A stretch of DNA of 64,000 bases from an uncultured Clostridia bacterium (GCA_944377485.1 CALWFB010000003.1:35091-99090); one strand, 5' to 3'; counted from the first letter of the stretch, positions 1-9,758 are shown. The notes: generated by a model not told the origin, from the letters alone. Made by a program: numbers and translations.

Positions 1-1
1 C

Positions 2-775
2 ATTATATTTATTCCTCTTAATAAAAATGGCAGTGTAGATATAGATAAATTAATAGAATATGTTGATGAAAATGTTGCATTTATTTCAATCATACATGTT
101 AGCAACGAAACAGGTGCAATAAACGATATAGAAAGCATTGTAAAAAGAGTTAAACAAATTAATCCTAATATCAGCATTCATTCAGATGGAGTTCAAGCAG
201 TTGGCAAGCTCAATATTGATTTAACGAAATTAGGAGTCGATTTTTATACTATTTCAGCACACAAAATACATGGACCAAAGGGAATAGGCGGACTGTTTAT
301 TTCTAACGTAAATAAATTTAAACCATTTATTTTAGGTGGCGGACAAGAAATGAACTTACGTTCAGGAACAGAAAACACACCAGCCATTTTAGCATTTAAA
401 ACTGCATTAGAAAACATAGAACAAATTGATTATTCAAAACATAAAAAAGCAATATTAGATAATATAAATGTTGATTATTACTTGGTATCTGATGATTCAT
501 GTGTTGATAATATAATTTCAATTTGTTTTAAAGGTTTGCGAGGTGAAACAATTGAACATATTATGGAAACAAAAGGATATTTAATTGGTACAGGCTCTGC
601 ATGTAATAGCAAAGCTGGACACAATAGGGTATTATCTACTATTGTAAAACCGGATTATCTACAAGGTGCCATTAGAATTAGTTTTGATTCTGAGATTTCT
701 GTTGAAAATTGTGTTGAAATGGCAAAATCAATTAATGCAACAATTAAAGAATTAAAAAAGAGGTTAAACAAATGA
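2..775 (+). CDS. Cysteine desulfurase (NifS/IscS family), 5' part outside window
   Basis: PLP-dependent removal of sulfur from L-cysteine, passed on as persulfide. The frame is open from the window edge, so the first third of the protein is missing. Visible motifs are the PLP-lysine region SAHKIHGPKGIG, the RSGTEN loop and the active-site cysteine in GTGSACNSK, all typical of the class I/II NifS fold. The stop overlaps the thiI start by four bases (ATGA). This pairing is well known in Firmicutes, where the desulfurase feeds sulfur to ThiI for 4-thiouridine in tRNA. A role as dedicated ThiI partner is inferred from that overlap. Confidence 0.93.
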   Translation: MIFIPLNKNGSVDIDKLIEYVDENVAFISIIHVSNETGAINDIESIVKRVKQINPNISIHSDGVQAVGKLNIDLTKLGVDFYTISAHKIHGPKGIGGLFISNVNKFKPFILGGGQEMNLRSGTENTPAILAFKTALENIEQIDYSKHKKAILDNINVDYYLVSDDSCVDNIISICFKGLRGETIEHIMETKGYLIGTGSACNSKAGHNRVLSTIVKPDYLQGAIRISFDSEISVENCVEMAKSINATIKELKKRLNK

Positions 776-1923
776 ACAAAGTAATATTAATTAGATTCAA
801 TGAAATCCATTTAAAAGGTGGAAATAAAAAATATTTTGTAAAATTATTATATAATAATATTAAAAATGCATTAAAAAATTCAATTTGTAAAATTGAATCA
901 ATACAAAATAGATTTATAATTAGAGATTATGAAGACGAAAATTCAATAATAGAGAAGTTAAAATGTGTGTTTGGAATACATTCAATATCAAAAGCAATAG
1001 AAGTTAAAAATGATGTCAATGATATTTTAAATTACGTTTCTACTTTGAAAATAAATACAACTTTTAAATGTGATGTCAATCGTGCAGATAAATCTTTTCC
1101 AATCAAATCCAATGAATTTGAGGCAGATTTAGGTGAAATTATATTAAAAAATAATGAAGATGCGAAAGTCGATATTCATAGTCCAAACATAACTGTGCAT
1201 ATTGATATACGAGAAAATGGTTATACCTTTATTTTCTATGATATAATTTATACATACTCAGGATTGCCATTAGATGAAAATAGAAATGGGCTACTATTAT
1301 TAAGTGGGGGAATAGATAGTCCTGTTGCAGGCTTTTGCATGGCAAAAAGAGGATTAAGACAAGATATATTGCATTTTGATAGTTTCCCTTATACTAGTCC
1401 ACAAGCAAAAGAAAAAGTTATAACTCTTGCAAAAAAAATTAAACCATATATAGGTTCTAGATATATGTATATATGTAGTATGACAAAATTACAAGAAGAA
1501 TTTCATGTAAATTGCAAAACCGAATATGCTATCAATTTATTAAGACGTTCAATGATAAGAATTGCTAATGAATTGTGTGATAGATATAAATATAAAACTA
1601 TTATAACAGGTGAAAGTTTAGGTCAAGTAGCAAGTCAAACTATTGAAAGTTTAACCACCACAAATGCCGTGGCAAAATATCCTGTTCTTAGACCATTGAT
1701 AAGTTTTAATAAAGATGAAATTATCAAAATTGCAAAAGAGATAGATACATATGACACCAGTATTTTACCATACGAAGATTGCTGTACAGTATTTTTGCCT
1801 AGAAATCCAATTATTAAACCTAGAATTAAAGATGCAGAGAATGAAGAAGAAAAAATAGATTTGAAGAATTTAATCAATCTTGTATTAAATAATATGGAGA
1901 TTATCGATTTAGATAAAGAATGA
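772..1923 (+). CDS. thiI: tRNA 4-thiouridine sulfurtransferase ThiI
   Basis: Adenylates uridine 8 of tRNA and inserts sulfur, giving s4U. It is 383 aa, the short form without the C-terminal rhodanese domain of the enterobacterial enzyme. An N-terminal ferredoxin-like/THUMP region (about residues 1-165) is followed by the PP-loop ATP site LLLLSGGIDSP near residue 175. A cysteine pair occurs in YEDCCTVF near residue 337. Translationally coupled to the upstream desulfurase (4-bp overlap). A hairpin terminator follows directly, so this is the end of the operon. Confidence 0.95.
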   Translation: MNKVILIRFNEIHLKGGNKKYFVKLLYNNIKNALKNSICKIESIQNRFIIRDYEDENSIIEKLKCVFGIHSISKAIEVKNDVNDILNYVSTLKINTTFKCDVNRADKSFPIKSNEFEADLGEIILKNNEDAKVDIHSPNITVHIDIRENGYTFIFYDIIYTYSGLPLDENRNGLLLLSGGIDSPVAGFCMAKRGLRQDILHFDSFPYTSPQAKEKVITLAKKIKPYIGSRYMYICSMTKLQEEFHVNCKTEYAINLLRRSMIRIANELCDRYKYKTIITGESLGQVASQTIESLTTTNAVAKYPVLRPLISFNKDEIIKIAKEIDTYDTSILPYEDCCTVFLPRNPIIKPRIKDAENEEEKIDLKNLINLVLNNMEIIDLDKE

Positions 1924-1933
1924 ACTTTAAAAT

Positions 1934-1965
1934 AAAATACACTAAATATGGTGTATTTTATTTAT
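1934..1965 (+). terminator. Intrinsic terminator of the desulfurase-thiI operon
   Basis: Nine-base stem AAAATACAC / GTGTATTTT around an 8-base loop, running into a T-rich stretch, 10 bases after the thiI stop. Confidence 0.75.
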
Positions 1966-2045
1966 AATTTACACAATTAATATTTTAATTATTGTTTTAA
2001 ATGTTTTTATTAATTCTATTAAAGTTCATTTTAAACCCTTACTAC

Positions 2046-2074
2046 TTGACTTAGAAATATAAATATAGTATAAT
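2046..2074 (+). promoter_or_regulatory. Sigma-A-type promoter of rny
   Basis: TTGACT and TATAAT separated by exactly 17 bases, 37 bases before the rny ATG. A GAAAGG ribosome-binding site lies between. Confidence 0.8.
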
Positions 2075-2111
2075 TGTATTGTCGCAGTAGCGATATGAAA
2101 GGTAGGTAAAA

Positions 2112-3707
2112 ATGAACATAGTAAATTTAAGTTTGCTATGTAGCGTAAGTAATAGCTTGGCAACTATTTTATCTATTGTACTATTTTTGGTCGGTATAGG
2201 TGCTGGTATTGGTATTTATGCCGTGGTTATGAATAAAAAATCTAAATCGGCTAAAAAAAATGCAGATAAAATATTAGAAGATGCTTATGCTCAGGCAGAT
2301 AAAATCAAAAAAGAGCAAGTTGAACAAACTAATAAAGAAATTGGAATATTAAAATCAACTTTCGAACAAGAAAATAAAGAACGTAGAGAAGAAGCTAAAC
2401 GTAGTGAAGAACGTCTTTATGCTCGTGAAGAATTATTGACAAAACGTGAAACTGCTCTTGATAAAAAGACAGAAGAACTTGAACAAGCAAAAGAAAAAGT
2501 TCACAATCAAATTGAGGCTCTTGCCAGCAAAGAGAATGCATTAGATGAGATGCAAGAGAATATTATCAAAGAATTAGAAAAAGTCAGTCAAATGACAAAA
2601 GAAGAAGCTAAACAGGTAATCATTGATAGATATACAGATGAAGCTAAAATTGATGCTATAAAATTAGCAAAAGATATAGAAGATAAAGCTCGTGATGAGG
2701 CTGAAAAAAAAGCTAGAAACATTATTACATTGGCAATTCAAAAATGTGCAGCAGACCATACCAGTGAGGTGACAACTAGTACTGTCACATTACCTAATGA
2801 AGAAATGAAGGGCAGAATTATTGGTCGTGAGGGTAGAAATATACGTGCATTAGAAGCAGCCACTGGAATTGATTTCATTGTAGATGATACACCAGAAGCA
2901 ATCACACTTTCAGGATTTGACCCAGTTAGACGTGAAGTTGCAAGAATAGCACTTGAAAAATTAATAATGGACGGACGAATCCACCCTGCAAGAATTGAAG
3001 AATTGGTACAAAAAGCTCAAAAAGATGTTGATGAAACCATAAAAGAAGCAGGTGAAAATGCTTGTTTTGATGCAGATATTCATAATATTCATCCTGAGAT
3101 TGTTAAAGTATTAGGTAGGTTAAAATATCGTACAAGCTATGGTCAAAATGTCTTAAACCATTCATTAGAAGTATCATATATAGCTGGAATGTTGGCTGCC
3201 GAAGTTGGGGCAAATGAAAAAGTAGCTAGAAGAGCTGGACTATTGCATGATATAGGTAAAGCTGTTGACCATGAAGTTGAGGGTACTCATGTAAGCATTG
3301 GTGTTGAACTTGCCAGAAAATATAAAGAAAGCGAGGCTGTAATCCATTGTATTGAAGCACATCATAATGATGTTGAACCTAAAACTCTTGAAGCTGTTTT
3401 AGTTCAAGCAGCAGATGCTATTTCAAGTGCGAGACCAGGAGCTAGAAGAGAATCAATCGAAAATTATATTAAGCGTTTACAAGACTTGGAAGAAATAGCT
3501 AATTCATTTAGTGGAGTAGAGAAAACTTATGCTATTCAAGCCGGACGTGAAATACGTGTTATGGTAAAACCTGAACAAATTTCAGATGAAGAAGCACAAG
3601 TACTTGCTCATGATATAGCTAAAACAATTGAAGCTAAACTTGAATATCCAGGTCATATTAAAGTAAATGTAATCAGAGAATCTCGATTTACAGACACTGC
3701 AAAATAA
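2112..3707 (+). CDS. rny: Ribonuclease Y
   Basis: Membrane-anchored endoribonuclease that starts mRNA decay in Firmicutes. It is 531 aa, close to the usual ~520. In order: one N-terminal transmembrane segment (about 15-40), a long charged coiled coil (about 45-200), a KH RNA-binding domain ([13 protein letters not shown] near 233) and an HD domain with the metal-binding [12 protein letters not shown] near 376. It has its own promoter and is closed by two hairpins, so it appears monocistronic. Confidence 0.97.
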   Translation: MNIVNLSLLCSVSNSLATILSIVLFLVGIGAGIGIYAVVMNKKSKSAKKNADKILEDAYAQADKIKKEQVEQTNKEIGILKSTFEQENKERREEAKRSEERLYAREELLTKRETALDKKTEELEQAKEKVHNQIEALASKENALDEMQENIIKELEKVSQMTKEEAKQVIIDRYTDEAKIDAIKLAKDIEDKARDEAEKKARNIITLAIQKCAADHTSEVTTSTVTLPNEEMKGRIIGREGRNIRALEAATGIDFIVDDTPEAITLSGFDPVRREVARIALEKLIMDGRIHPARIEELVQKAQKDVDETIKEAGENACFDADIHNIHPEIVKVLGRLKYRTSYGQNVLNHSLEVSYIAGMLAAEVGANEKVARRAGLLHDIGKAVDHEVEGTHVSIGVELARKYKESEAVIHCIEAHHNDVEPKTLEAVLVQAADAISSARPGARRESIENYIKRLQDLEEIANSFSGVEKTYAIQAGREIRVMVKPEQISDEEAQVLAHDIAKTIEAKLEYPGHIKVNVIRESRFTDTAK

Positions 3708-3720
3708 ATAAACTTTAATT

Positions 3721-3757
3721 AAAAAATAGTCTTATTGAAAGGCTATTTTTTCTTGTT
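3721..3757 (+). terminator. Intrinsic terminator of rny
   Basis: AAAAAATAG pairs with CTATTTTTT across a 13-base interior, followed by more T residues, 14 bases after the rny stop. Confidence 0.7.
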
Positions 3758-3793
3758 TTATTTATTACTTTATTTAAACTATATTTATAAAAT

Positions 3794-3827
3794 AAAAAAT
3801 ATTGCCAACATTTTAGCAATATTTTTT
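3794..3827. terminator. Bidirectional terminator between rny and the convergent small gene
   Basis: Perfect 12-base stem AAAAAATATTGC / GCAATATTTTTT with a 10-base loop. A and T tracts on both sides let it act on both strands; it ends 8 bases from the stop of the leftward gene at 3836. Confidence 0.75.
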
Positions 3828-3835
3828 ATTAATAT

Positions 3836-4279
3836 CTAATCTTCCGAACTTAAATTTTGATATTTTTTTGCGATATATTTTTCAATTTCTTCTTGTTGTT
3901 TTTTAGTTTTTTCTTGTTTTCTTTCGCTAGTTAGTGCATATTTATGTGCACGAATAATAGATTTATCAACACATTTTTTAAAATGTTTTGCTTGAATAAG
4001 GTTATCAAAAAATCCACCTTTACATAATTTAACAAATCTAATTTGTTCGTAGGCTTTTATTTCATCAACAAGTTTCTTATCTTTTAAATATTCTAGATAA
4101 GGAAATTGAGAATATTTTAAATCGCGTGAATCTAATAATGAATATGGTTCCGTTATTAATCTAGTACTACCATGAGTGAGTTTTGCATATGTATACCTTA
4201 TGTGTTGTTTTGCTCTATTATTGTCCATCTCTTCGCTTTTTTCTTTGTAATATCTTACAACAAAATCATAATTGCTCAT
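3836..4279 (-). CDS. Uncharacterised 147-aa basic protein
   Basis: I do not recognise this family. The product is soluble, rich in Lys, Tyr and Glu, with no signal peptide or membrane segment. The C-terminal 40 residues are highly charged (ERKQEKTKKQQEEIEKYIAKK) and probably helical or coiled coil. AGGAG sits 7 bases before the ATG. It stands alone between a bidirectional terminator and the tRNA-Trp promoter, on the strand opposite rny and rnhA. Confidence 0.7.
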   Translation of the reverse strand: MSNYDFVVRYYKEKSEEMDNNRAKQHIRYTYAKLTHGSTRLITEPYSLLDSRDLKYSQFPYLEYLKDKKLVDEIKAYEQIRFVKLCKGGFFDNLIQAKHFKKCVDKSIIRAHKYALTSERKQEKTKKQQEEIEKYIAKKYQNLSSED

Positions 4280-4361
4280 TTTTAACTCCTATATCTATAA
4301 TATCAAATAAAGTTTTCTATGTCAATATCCAAAATAAAATCTAATAAAATGTTGTCTTTTC

Positions 4362-4390
4362 TTGACAATGAATTTTAAGTATTGTATAAT
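4362..4390 (+). promoter_or_regulatory. Promoter of tRNA-Trp
   Basis: Perfect consensus TTGACA and TATAAT with a 17-base spacer; the tRNA begins 10 bases after the -10 element. Confidence 0.85.
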
Positions 4391-4399
4391 AAAAAGGAT

Positions 4400-4474
4400 A
4401 GGGGAGTGGCTCAATGGTAGAGTAGCGGTCTCCAAAACCGTCGGTTGCGTGTTCGAATCGCGTCTCCCCTGCCA
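4400..4474 (+). tRNA. tRNA-Trp (anticodon CCA)
   Basis: Folds as a full cloverleaf: acceptor arm AGGGGAG / CTCCCCT, D stem GCTC / GAGT, anticodon stem GCGGT / ACCGT around loop CTCCAAA (anticodon CCA) and a TTCGAAT T loop. The discriminator base is G and the 3' CCA is encoded. A strong promoter precedes it and a hairpin terminator lies about 50 bases downstream. Confidence 0.96.
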
Positions 4475-4522
4475 AATTTATAAATTTATAATGTTTTTAT
4501 TTGAAGTATTCAAATCTATTAT

Positions 4523-4558
4523 ATCCTTATTTATTTGACAAATAAGGATTGTTTTTTT
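4523..4558 (+). terminator. Intrinsic terminator of tRNA-Trp
   Basis: Perfect 10-base stem ATCCTTATTT / AAATAAGGAT followed by a T run. It argues against an upstream TTG start for rnhA at 4535, which would lie inside the hairpin. Confidence 0.75.
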
Positions 4559-4570
4559 ATAATAATGATT

Positions 4571-5011
4571 ATGAAAAAGGTGACTATTTATACAGATGGT
4601 GCGTGTAGTGGCAATCCTGGCGATGGAGGTTGGGGTGCAATCTTGTTTTATAAGGATATAAAAAAAGAGATAAGTGGCTATCAAGAGAATACAACTAACA
4701 ATCAAATGGAATTGACCGCTGCAATTAAGGCATTAGATATGATTAAAGAACCTTGTGAAATCGATTTATATAGTGATAGTGCTTATTTGATAAATGCATT
4801 TCAAGAGAATTGGATTACAAAGTGGCAATTAAACGGTTTTAGAACTAGTAATAAAAAACCAATACAAAATTTAGAACTATGGCAACAATTAATTGAACTA
4901 AACAATATGCATAAAATTAAATGGATAAAAGTAAAAGGACATGCTGATAATATCAATAACAACAGATGTGATGAATTAGCAACTTCTGAAATAGCTAAGC
5001 ATAAAAAATAG
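4571..5011 (+). CDS. rnhA: Ribonuclease HI
   Basis: Cuts RNA in RNA-DNA hybrids. The product is 146 aa, the normal size for type 1 enzymes. The four catalytic acids are visible in YTDGACSGNPG, NQMELTAAIKAL, YSDSAYL and RCDELA. I chose the ATG of MKKVTIYTDG because the longer frame begins within the tRNA-Trp terminator; the ATG six bases earlier is also possible. No clear ribosome-binding site is seen. The gene converges on the ABC exporter operon. Confidence 0.93.
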   Translation: MKKVTIYTDGACSGNPGDGGWGAILFYKDIKKEISGYQENTTNNQMELTAAIKALDMIKEPCEIDLYSDSAYLINAFQENWITKWQLNGFRTSNKKPIQNLELWQQLIELNNMHKIKWIKVKGHADNINNNRCDELATSEIAKHKK

Positions 5012-5034
5012 GTATGATAGTCATGCCTATTTTT
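5004..5034. terminator. Bidirectional terminator, rnhA / ABC permease
   Basis: A 14-base stem with one mismatch (AAAAATAGGTATGA / TCATGCCTATTTTT) straddles the rnhA stop and faces the stop of the leftward permease gene at 5046. Confidence 0.7.
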
Positions 5035-5045
5035 ATTTATTCAAA

Positions 5046-6800
5046 TTATAATTCTTTCTTTTTAAATAGAAGAGAACCTATTAAATTTGTAATACCAATA
5101 AATAATATGATAACGCAAATAGTTAAACCAATGTTTGTCCCTGCATATACTTTTGCTCCTAATAACATATTCAAGAAATTATCTGCTATTGCATAATTTG
5201 AACTTCCAAACAGTGAATATAGAGTAATATGTGAGAAAGGATAGAATGCAAGCCAACTGTTAATGCCACCAGCAAATACCGGTAATAAAGTATTTATGAG
5301 ATATAGAACTAGCATAATTGTGACTGCAAATAAATCAGATTTAAATAGACATGATAGCAACATAGCAATTGATGCATATACTGTTAACTCTAAGAACATG
5401 CTAATCAAATATATTAATATCATGACAATAGGGTGCATTGTTATGGCTGTTGTTCCGTTAAATATAGTTAGTATTGTCAATGATTCAAATCCATAAACAG
5501 CACCTCCAACGCATAGAGCAATTATGGCTGAGAATATAATCATAATTGCAGACATTAGTAGAATTGCTAACAATTTACCAAAAAACAATTTTGTTCTATT
5601 CACTGGTCTAATAGCTAGGTAGCGCATAGAACCCTCTTTAATTTCACCCGCAATAGCGTGACAAGCTGTCATCACAGCATATACTATTATAATAAATGAA
5701 AATAATTTTAGTATAAAATATGCATAATCATAAGCATTCGTTTCATGGTTAGATGTCACACCAATAGTTAAAGGGTGAGCATAATCATCTTCTGTTTTAT
5801 TATTTTCAAATAAATAAGTATATCTTATCAATGAAGAATTTGAATTATATTCTGATTCATTACTCAAATACATTAAATCTAGTTGTTCATTTGTACTGAC
5901 TTCTGAGAATGCATTTGTTAATAATTCGTATTCAACTAAATTAGTGAATGTTCGTGCAGTATTTATATATAAATTGATTAAATCTAACATTTGAGCTTTT
6001 GAACTTAAACTTTGGTTTATATCGGTATCTGCCTGTGCAGAATCTCTCAATGAATATATTTCATTTAAAATATCAGTCATGCGTTCATTGATAGTATAAT
6101 ATCTTGTTCCTTCTTCGTTTTCAGTATACAAATTTACAAAATTATCTGTTAGAGTAGGGTATTTAAAATTCTGTATTGAACCAGTAAAATTATTCTTATA
6201 ATTATCTTCATAATCTTTACAGATATCTGCTATTTGAGAGCGATTTGTCTCAGATACAGTCACATCAAAAATTCTATACGTATTTTCATATGCTTGTTCA
6301 TATCTGTTATAATTGCTATTGGTAGTCAATATTGTGTATGCACCATTTTGAGCATTATTTATTCCATCATTAATTGCTTCATTTAGTTTATCAAGACTTT
6401 GTAAAAGAGCGGTTTTATTTAAATTTATGTTCGCAGTACTTGATGAATCGTATGCACAATTTCGATATGCTGAAAAATTATTTTCGAATTCATCATAAAG
6501 GTTTTTGATATATTCTTTGTAGTTTGTCCCACTAACTGTATAAAGATTAATAGAATTAGTAGCACTAGTAATTGAGTTGTCAGTTTCAATTTTCAAACCA
6601 GAACTAACTCCATTTCCGTAAAACTCATTATAAACATCAATAACAGTTTCACCTTGTATTTCAATAGCTGTATCTTCATAAATGGTAGGGCGGTATATAA
6701 AAACACCTAAAATTAATATTACAGCTAATAAAATCGCCAGAATATATATTCCTGGCTTTGATACCATTTTTTTTATTTCAGCAGAAACAACTTTAAACAT
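5046..6800 (-). CDS. ABC-2 type exporter permease with large extracytoplasmic domain
   Basis: Membrane subunit of an ABC exporter. One transmembrane segment at the N-terminus (about 15-36) is followed by a roughly 330-residue hydrophilic Asn/Ser/Tyr-rich domain, presumably extracytoplasmic, then five or six transmembrane helices (about 365-580). The ABC-2 signature region GEIKEGSMRYLAIRPVNRTK is present. It is the last gene of the padR-ATPase-permease operon, 7 bases after the ATPase gene. The substrate cannot be told from sequence; lipids or peptides such as bacteriocins are common in this class. Confidence 0.85.
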   Translation of the reverse strand: MFKVVSAEIKKMVSKPGIYILAILLAVILILGVFIYRPTIYEDTAIEIQGETVIDVYNEFYGNGVSSGLKIETDNSITSATNSINLYTVSGTNYKEYIKNLYDEFENNFSAYRNCAYDSSSTANINLNKTALLQSLDKLNEAINDGINNAQNGAYTILTTNSNYNRYEQAYENTYRIFDVTVSETNRSQIADICKDYEDNYKNNFTGSIQNFKYPTLTDNFVNLYTENEEGTRYYTINERMTDILNEIYSLRDSAQADTDINQSLSSKAQMLDLINLYINTARTFTNLVEYELLTNAFSEVSTNEQLDLMYLSNESEYNSNSSLIRYTYLFENNKTEDDYAHPLTIGVTSNHETNAYDYAYFILKLFSFIIIVYAVMTACHAIAGEIKEGSMRYLAIRPVNRTKLFFGKLLAILLMSAIMIIFSAIIALCVGGAVYGFESLTILTIFNGTTAITMHPIVMILIYLISMFLELTVYASIAMLLSCLFKSDLFAVTIMLVLYLINTLLPVFAGGINSWLAFYPFSHITLYSLFGSSNYAIADNFLNMLLGAKVYAGTNIGLTICVIILFIGITNLIGSLLFKKKEL

Positions 6801-6807
6801 ATCTCTC

Positions 6808-7740
6808 CTATATTATACTTGATGATGGCCGTTCACTATTAAGCAACTCAAAATATAATTCTTCCAAAGATTTTTGAATCTTCTTTAAACCATAAATTTT
6901 AACTTTTTTATATGTTAAATAAGAAATTACTACTGCAATATTTGCTTCTTTTAAAGGTAAAATAACAGAATTTCCAACTACTTTTGATGCAATTTTATAT
7001 TTCTTTTTCAACAATAACGCAGCATAATTGGGGTAATTGCACAATAACTGAATTCGTTGCTTTGACTCAACAATGCTGCTAATTTCTTTCATTGTTTTAT
7101 ATTCAATTATCTTGCCATTATTAATTAATCCTATTACATCACAAGTGTGTTCTAATTCTGCAAGATTATGACTAGATATTATAATAGCCATTTTTTCTTT
7201 TTCTGCTAGAACTTTTAGAATATTACGCATTTCTACTATTCCATTAGGGTCTAAACCATTAGTAGGTTCATCTAAAATTAATAATTTTGGTTTATTTAAT
7301 AATGCCTGGGCTATTCCTAACCTTTGTTTCATTCCTAACGAGTATGTTGATAATTTATCATTTATTCGATTTTCCATTCCTACTAATTTAACAATTTCAG
7401 GAATGCGTTTAAGTGCTTGTTTACCATAAAAACCTGCAAAAAGTTTAAGATTTTTTAATCCAGATAGATAAGGGTAGAGTTGAGGGATTTCAACCACTGC
7501 TCCTACATTTGAAATCGCCTGTTGAAAATTACGTTCAATACTATAACCACATATTTTAATGCTACCGCTAGTAATTGGTGTAAGTCCAGTAATCATACGA
7601 ATAGTAGTAGATTTACCTGCACCATTTGGTCCAACAAAACCAAAAATCTGACCAGGGTAAAGAGAAAAGGTGACATTGTTTACGACCTTTTTTGTTCCAT
7701 AAGTTTTTGTTAAACCATTTACACTCAATACAGGTATCAT
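6808..7740 (-). CDS. ABC transporter ATP-binding protein
   Basis: Nucleotide-binding subunit, 310 aa, with Walker A GPNGAGKST (37-45), the signature YSLGMKQRL near 135, Walker B LLILDEPTNGLDPNG near 155 and the switch histidine in SSHNL. The last ~100 residues form the extra domain seen in drug/bacteriocin export ATPases of the DrrA/BcrA type. It sits between the PadR regulator (8 bases upstream) and the permease (7 bases downstream), so the three are one transcription unit. Confidence 0.93.
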   Translation of the reverse strand: MIPVLSVNGLTKTYGTKKVVNNVTFSLYPGQIFGFVGPNGAGKSTTIRMITGLTPITSGSIKICGYSIERNFQQAISNVGAVVEIPQLYPYLSGLKNLKLFAGFYGKQALKRIPEIVKLVGMENRINDKLSTYSLGMKQRLGIAQALLNKPKLLILDEPTNGLDPNGIVEMRNILKVLAEKEKMAIIISSHNLAELEHTCDVIGLINNGKIIEYKTMKEISSIVESKQRIQLLCNYPNYAALLLKKKYKIASKVVGNSVILPLKEANIAVVISYLTYKKVKIYGLKKIQKSLEELYFELLNSERPSSSII

Positions 7741-7748
7741 TAATTCTC

Positions 7749-9071
7749 CTATTTTTTATTTTTTTTCATAAAGATATAAGCAAACAAAATATCCGCAAAT
7801 ATTACAGTAGAAAGTATGATTGGTGCATACAAATTAGCAAAATTTGTTATACTAAACATCTTTTGAATGCTATTATTACCTATGTTAATATTTACTATAA
7901 TGCAAACAACAATAATAAATAATTCAATTGCAAGAGAAATATATAACTGTTTCTTTAAATCGGGTTCATATTTATTATTTTGTAGATATAATCTAAATCT
8001 TTCATAAAAACAAGCATAAATTGAAGGGTAAAAAATTAGTACACCTAATGCAATTAAGAAAAAGACGTAATATAATGCACTTACATTTGTTTGAAAATTG
8101 ACTACAATAGAGCAAATAATCGTCATAACTAAAAGATATAAACTTGTAGATAAAACTCTATTTTTCATACCCTTTGCAGTTTTTTTAGAGTAAATATAAT
8201 TAGGATTAGTTTTAAAATCAATATAGTCAACATATTTAATTTTCTTATAAGGTTCGTCATTGACATATGTATTATTTTCATCAATATTAAGAGATAAATC
8301 TAAATCATCGCTTTCTGTTTGTTTTGAATTAGTGTTTGATTCGATATTATTAAATTGCATTTTGTATTCATCAGTGATAATCGTGGATTGCTTTTCTGTA
8401 AATTTAGACACATCTTTGTTTTCTGCAAATTTTTCTTCTGTATTGATTTTGTCACTTTTTAAAATTTCGGTATTTGATTGATTAATTTCTAATTCTGTTG
8501 AATTGTCTATACTATTATTTTCAAATACTTCATGTGAGGGTAGAATATTTTCTTGTAAATCTAGCTTTTTGTTTTCTGTCAATTCGTGAACCTTTTCTGA
8601 TTGAATACTGTTTTCCTCTTCACTTTGAGAATCTGGAATTATGCTATCCATTATAGAAACAGACCTATAATTATCATTATTTGTTTTTAAATTTTCAGAT
8701 GATGTTATTGATGAAGTATTAAAACTAGTATCACTTTCATCATAATCAGATGAAAAAGACAATTGATTATCAGTATCTGCATCAATTATATTTTCAATTA
8801 ATTTTTCATAATCTGGTAGGGTAGCAACCTGCATTTTACCATTTTCTGTAATTTTATAATAATGACGCTTGCCACCAATATCACTATCTTGCCAGTACGA
8901 AGAAATAAATTTAGATTTCTCTAATTTTTTCAAAATTGTATATAGAGTGGGTTGTTTTATTATGATTTTTCCTTTTGATTTTGTTTCAATGGATTTAGTC
9001 AATTCAAAACCATATTTATCACACTCATTTAATTCTAATAAAATCAATGGAATTAAATCTGCGGTTTTCAT
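7749..9071 (-). CDS. PadR-family regulator fused to a C-terminal membrane domain
   Basis: Residues 1-85 form a PadR winged helix (YGFELTKSIE, QPTLYTILKKLEKSKF, GGKRHYYKIT). A long acidic Asn/Ser/Glu-rich linker follows (about 90-285), then about four hydrophobic helices (about 300-440). So the DNA-binding domain is probably tethered to the membrane. I chose ATG 9071 because AAGGGG lies six bases before it; a TTG 15 bases upstream would put this site inside the gene. It heads the ABC operon and most likely senses the exporter substrate or membrane stress and controls its own operon (inference). Confidence 0.88.
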   Translation of the reverse strand: MKTADLIPLILLELNECDKYGFELTKSIETKSKGKIIIKQPTLYTILKKLEKSKFISSYWQDSDIGGKRHYYKITENGKMQVATLPDYEKLIENIIDADTDNQLSFSSDYDESDTSFNTSSITSSENLKTNNDNYRSVSIMDSIIPDSQSEEENSIQSEKVHELTENKKLDLQENILPSHEVFENNSIDNSTELEINQSNTEILKSDKINTEEKFAENKDVSKFTEKQSTIITDEYKMQFNNIESNTNSKQTESDDLDLSLNIDENNTYVNDEPYKKIKYVDYIDFKTNPNYIYSKKTAKGMKNRVLSTSLYLLVMTIICSIVVNFQTNVSALYYVFFLIALGVLIFYPSIYACFYERFRLYLQNNKYEPDLKKQLYISLAIELFIIVVCIIVNINIGNNSIQKMFSITNFANLYAPIILSTVIFADILFAYIFMKKNKK

Positions 9072-9100
9072 AATACCCCTTATCAAAATAAATTTATATT

Positions 9101-9129
9101 ATTATATAGTAAAAATAGTATTTAGTCAA
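9101..9129 (-). promoter_or_regulatory. Promoter of the padR-ABC operon
   Basis: TTGACT and TATAAT with a 17-base spacer on the minus strand, 30 bases before ATG 9071. Confidence 0.75.
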
Positions 9130-9130
9130 T

Positions 9131-9165
9131 AAAAATAAAAAATTTATGCCAAAACGAGCATAAAT
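9131..9165 (-). terminator. Intrinsic terminator of lexA
   Basis: On the minus strand ATTTATGC / GCATAAAT forms an 8-base stem followed by a T run, directly after the lexA stop. Confidence 0.7.
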
Positions 9166-9173
9166 CTTTTACA

Positions 9174-9758
9174 TTAAAATTTATTTCTAATCAAACCAAT
9201 GACCTTACCTAAAATTTCTACATGGTTAGTAATAATAGGGCGCATAAAAGAATTTTCTGGTTGTAAACGAAAATATCCATTTTCTTTATAATAACGCTTA
9301 ACAGTAGCTTCATTATCAATTAAGCATGCAACAATTTCTCCATTATTGGCAACGGATTGTTTCGATATCACCACATAATCCCCGTTATAAATTCCAATAT
9401 TTATCATACTGTCACCTTTTACTTTTAATATAAACATATTGGAACCAGAAAATAAATTTTCAGAAACTATCACTTTATCAAGCAATGTTTCTTCTGCCAA
9501 AATTGGTTGACCAGCAGCTATAACTCCAACAACCGGTAGGGTAATGTTATTAATTGTTTTATCTACTAATTCAATAGCTCGATTTTTATTAACAGAACGG
9601 GTAATTTTGCCCATCTTTTCTAATTTTTTTAGATGATAAACAGCACTAGAAGTTGAATCTAAATTTAACTTATCGCAAATTTCACGTATAGTAGGAGGAT
9701 ATTTTTTATCCTCTAAATAAGATACTATGAAATTATATGTTTCTATTGTTTTATCCAT
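9174..9758 (-). CDS. lexA: LexA SOS repressor
   Basis: Represses DNA-damage genes and inactivates itself by RecA-stimulated self-cleavage. The product is 194 aa. A winged-helix DNA-binding domain (about 1-65) is followed by the cleavage site Ala82-Gly83 in VIAAGQP and the Ser117/Lys154 catalytic dyad (GDSMIN and ATVKRYY). An exact Gram-positive SOS box overlaps its promoter, showing autoregulation. It is monocistronic, flanked by a terminator and the recombinase gene. Confidence 0.97.
   Translation of the reverse strand: MDKTIETYNFIVSYLEDKKYPPTIREICDKLNLDSTSSAVYHLKKLEKMGKITRSVNKNRAIELVDKTINNITLPVVGVIAAGQPILAEETLLDKVIVSENLFSGSNMFILKVKGDSMINIGIYNGDYVVISKQSVANNGEIVACLIDNEATVKRYYKENGYFRLQPENSFMRPIITNHVEILGKVIGLIRNKF

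Noticed and set aside
4535..4570. TTG start for rnhA extending the protein by 12 residues
   Set aside because: The codon lies in the loop of the tRNA-Trp terminator and the extra residues are not typical of RNase HI.
8200..8800. Separate gene antisense to the PadR linker
   Set aside because: Only the mirror of a low-complexity linker with no initiation signals.
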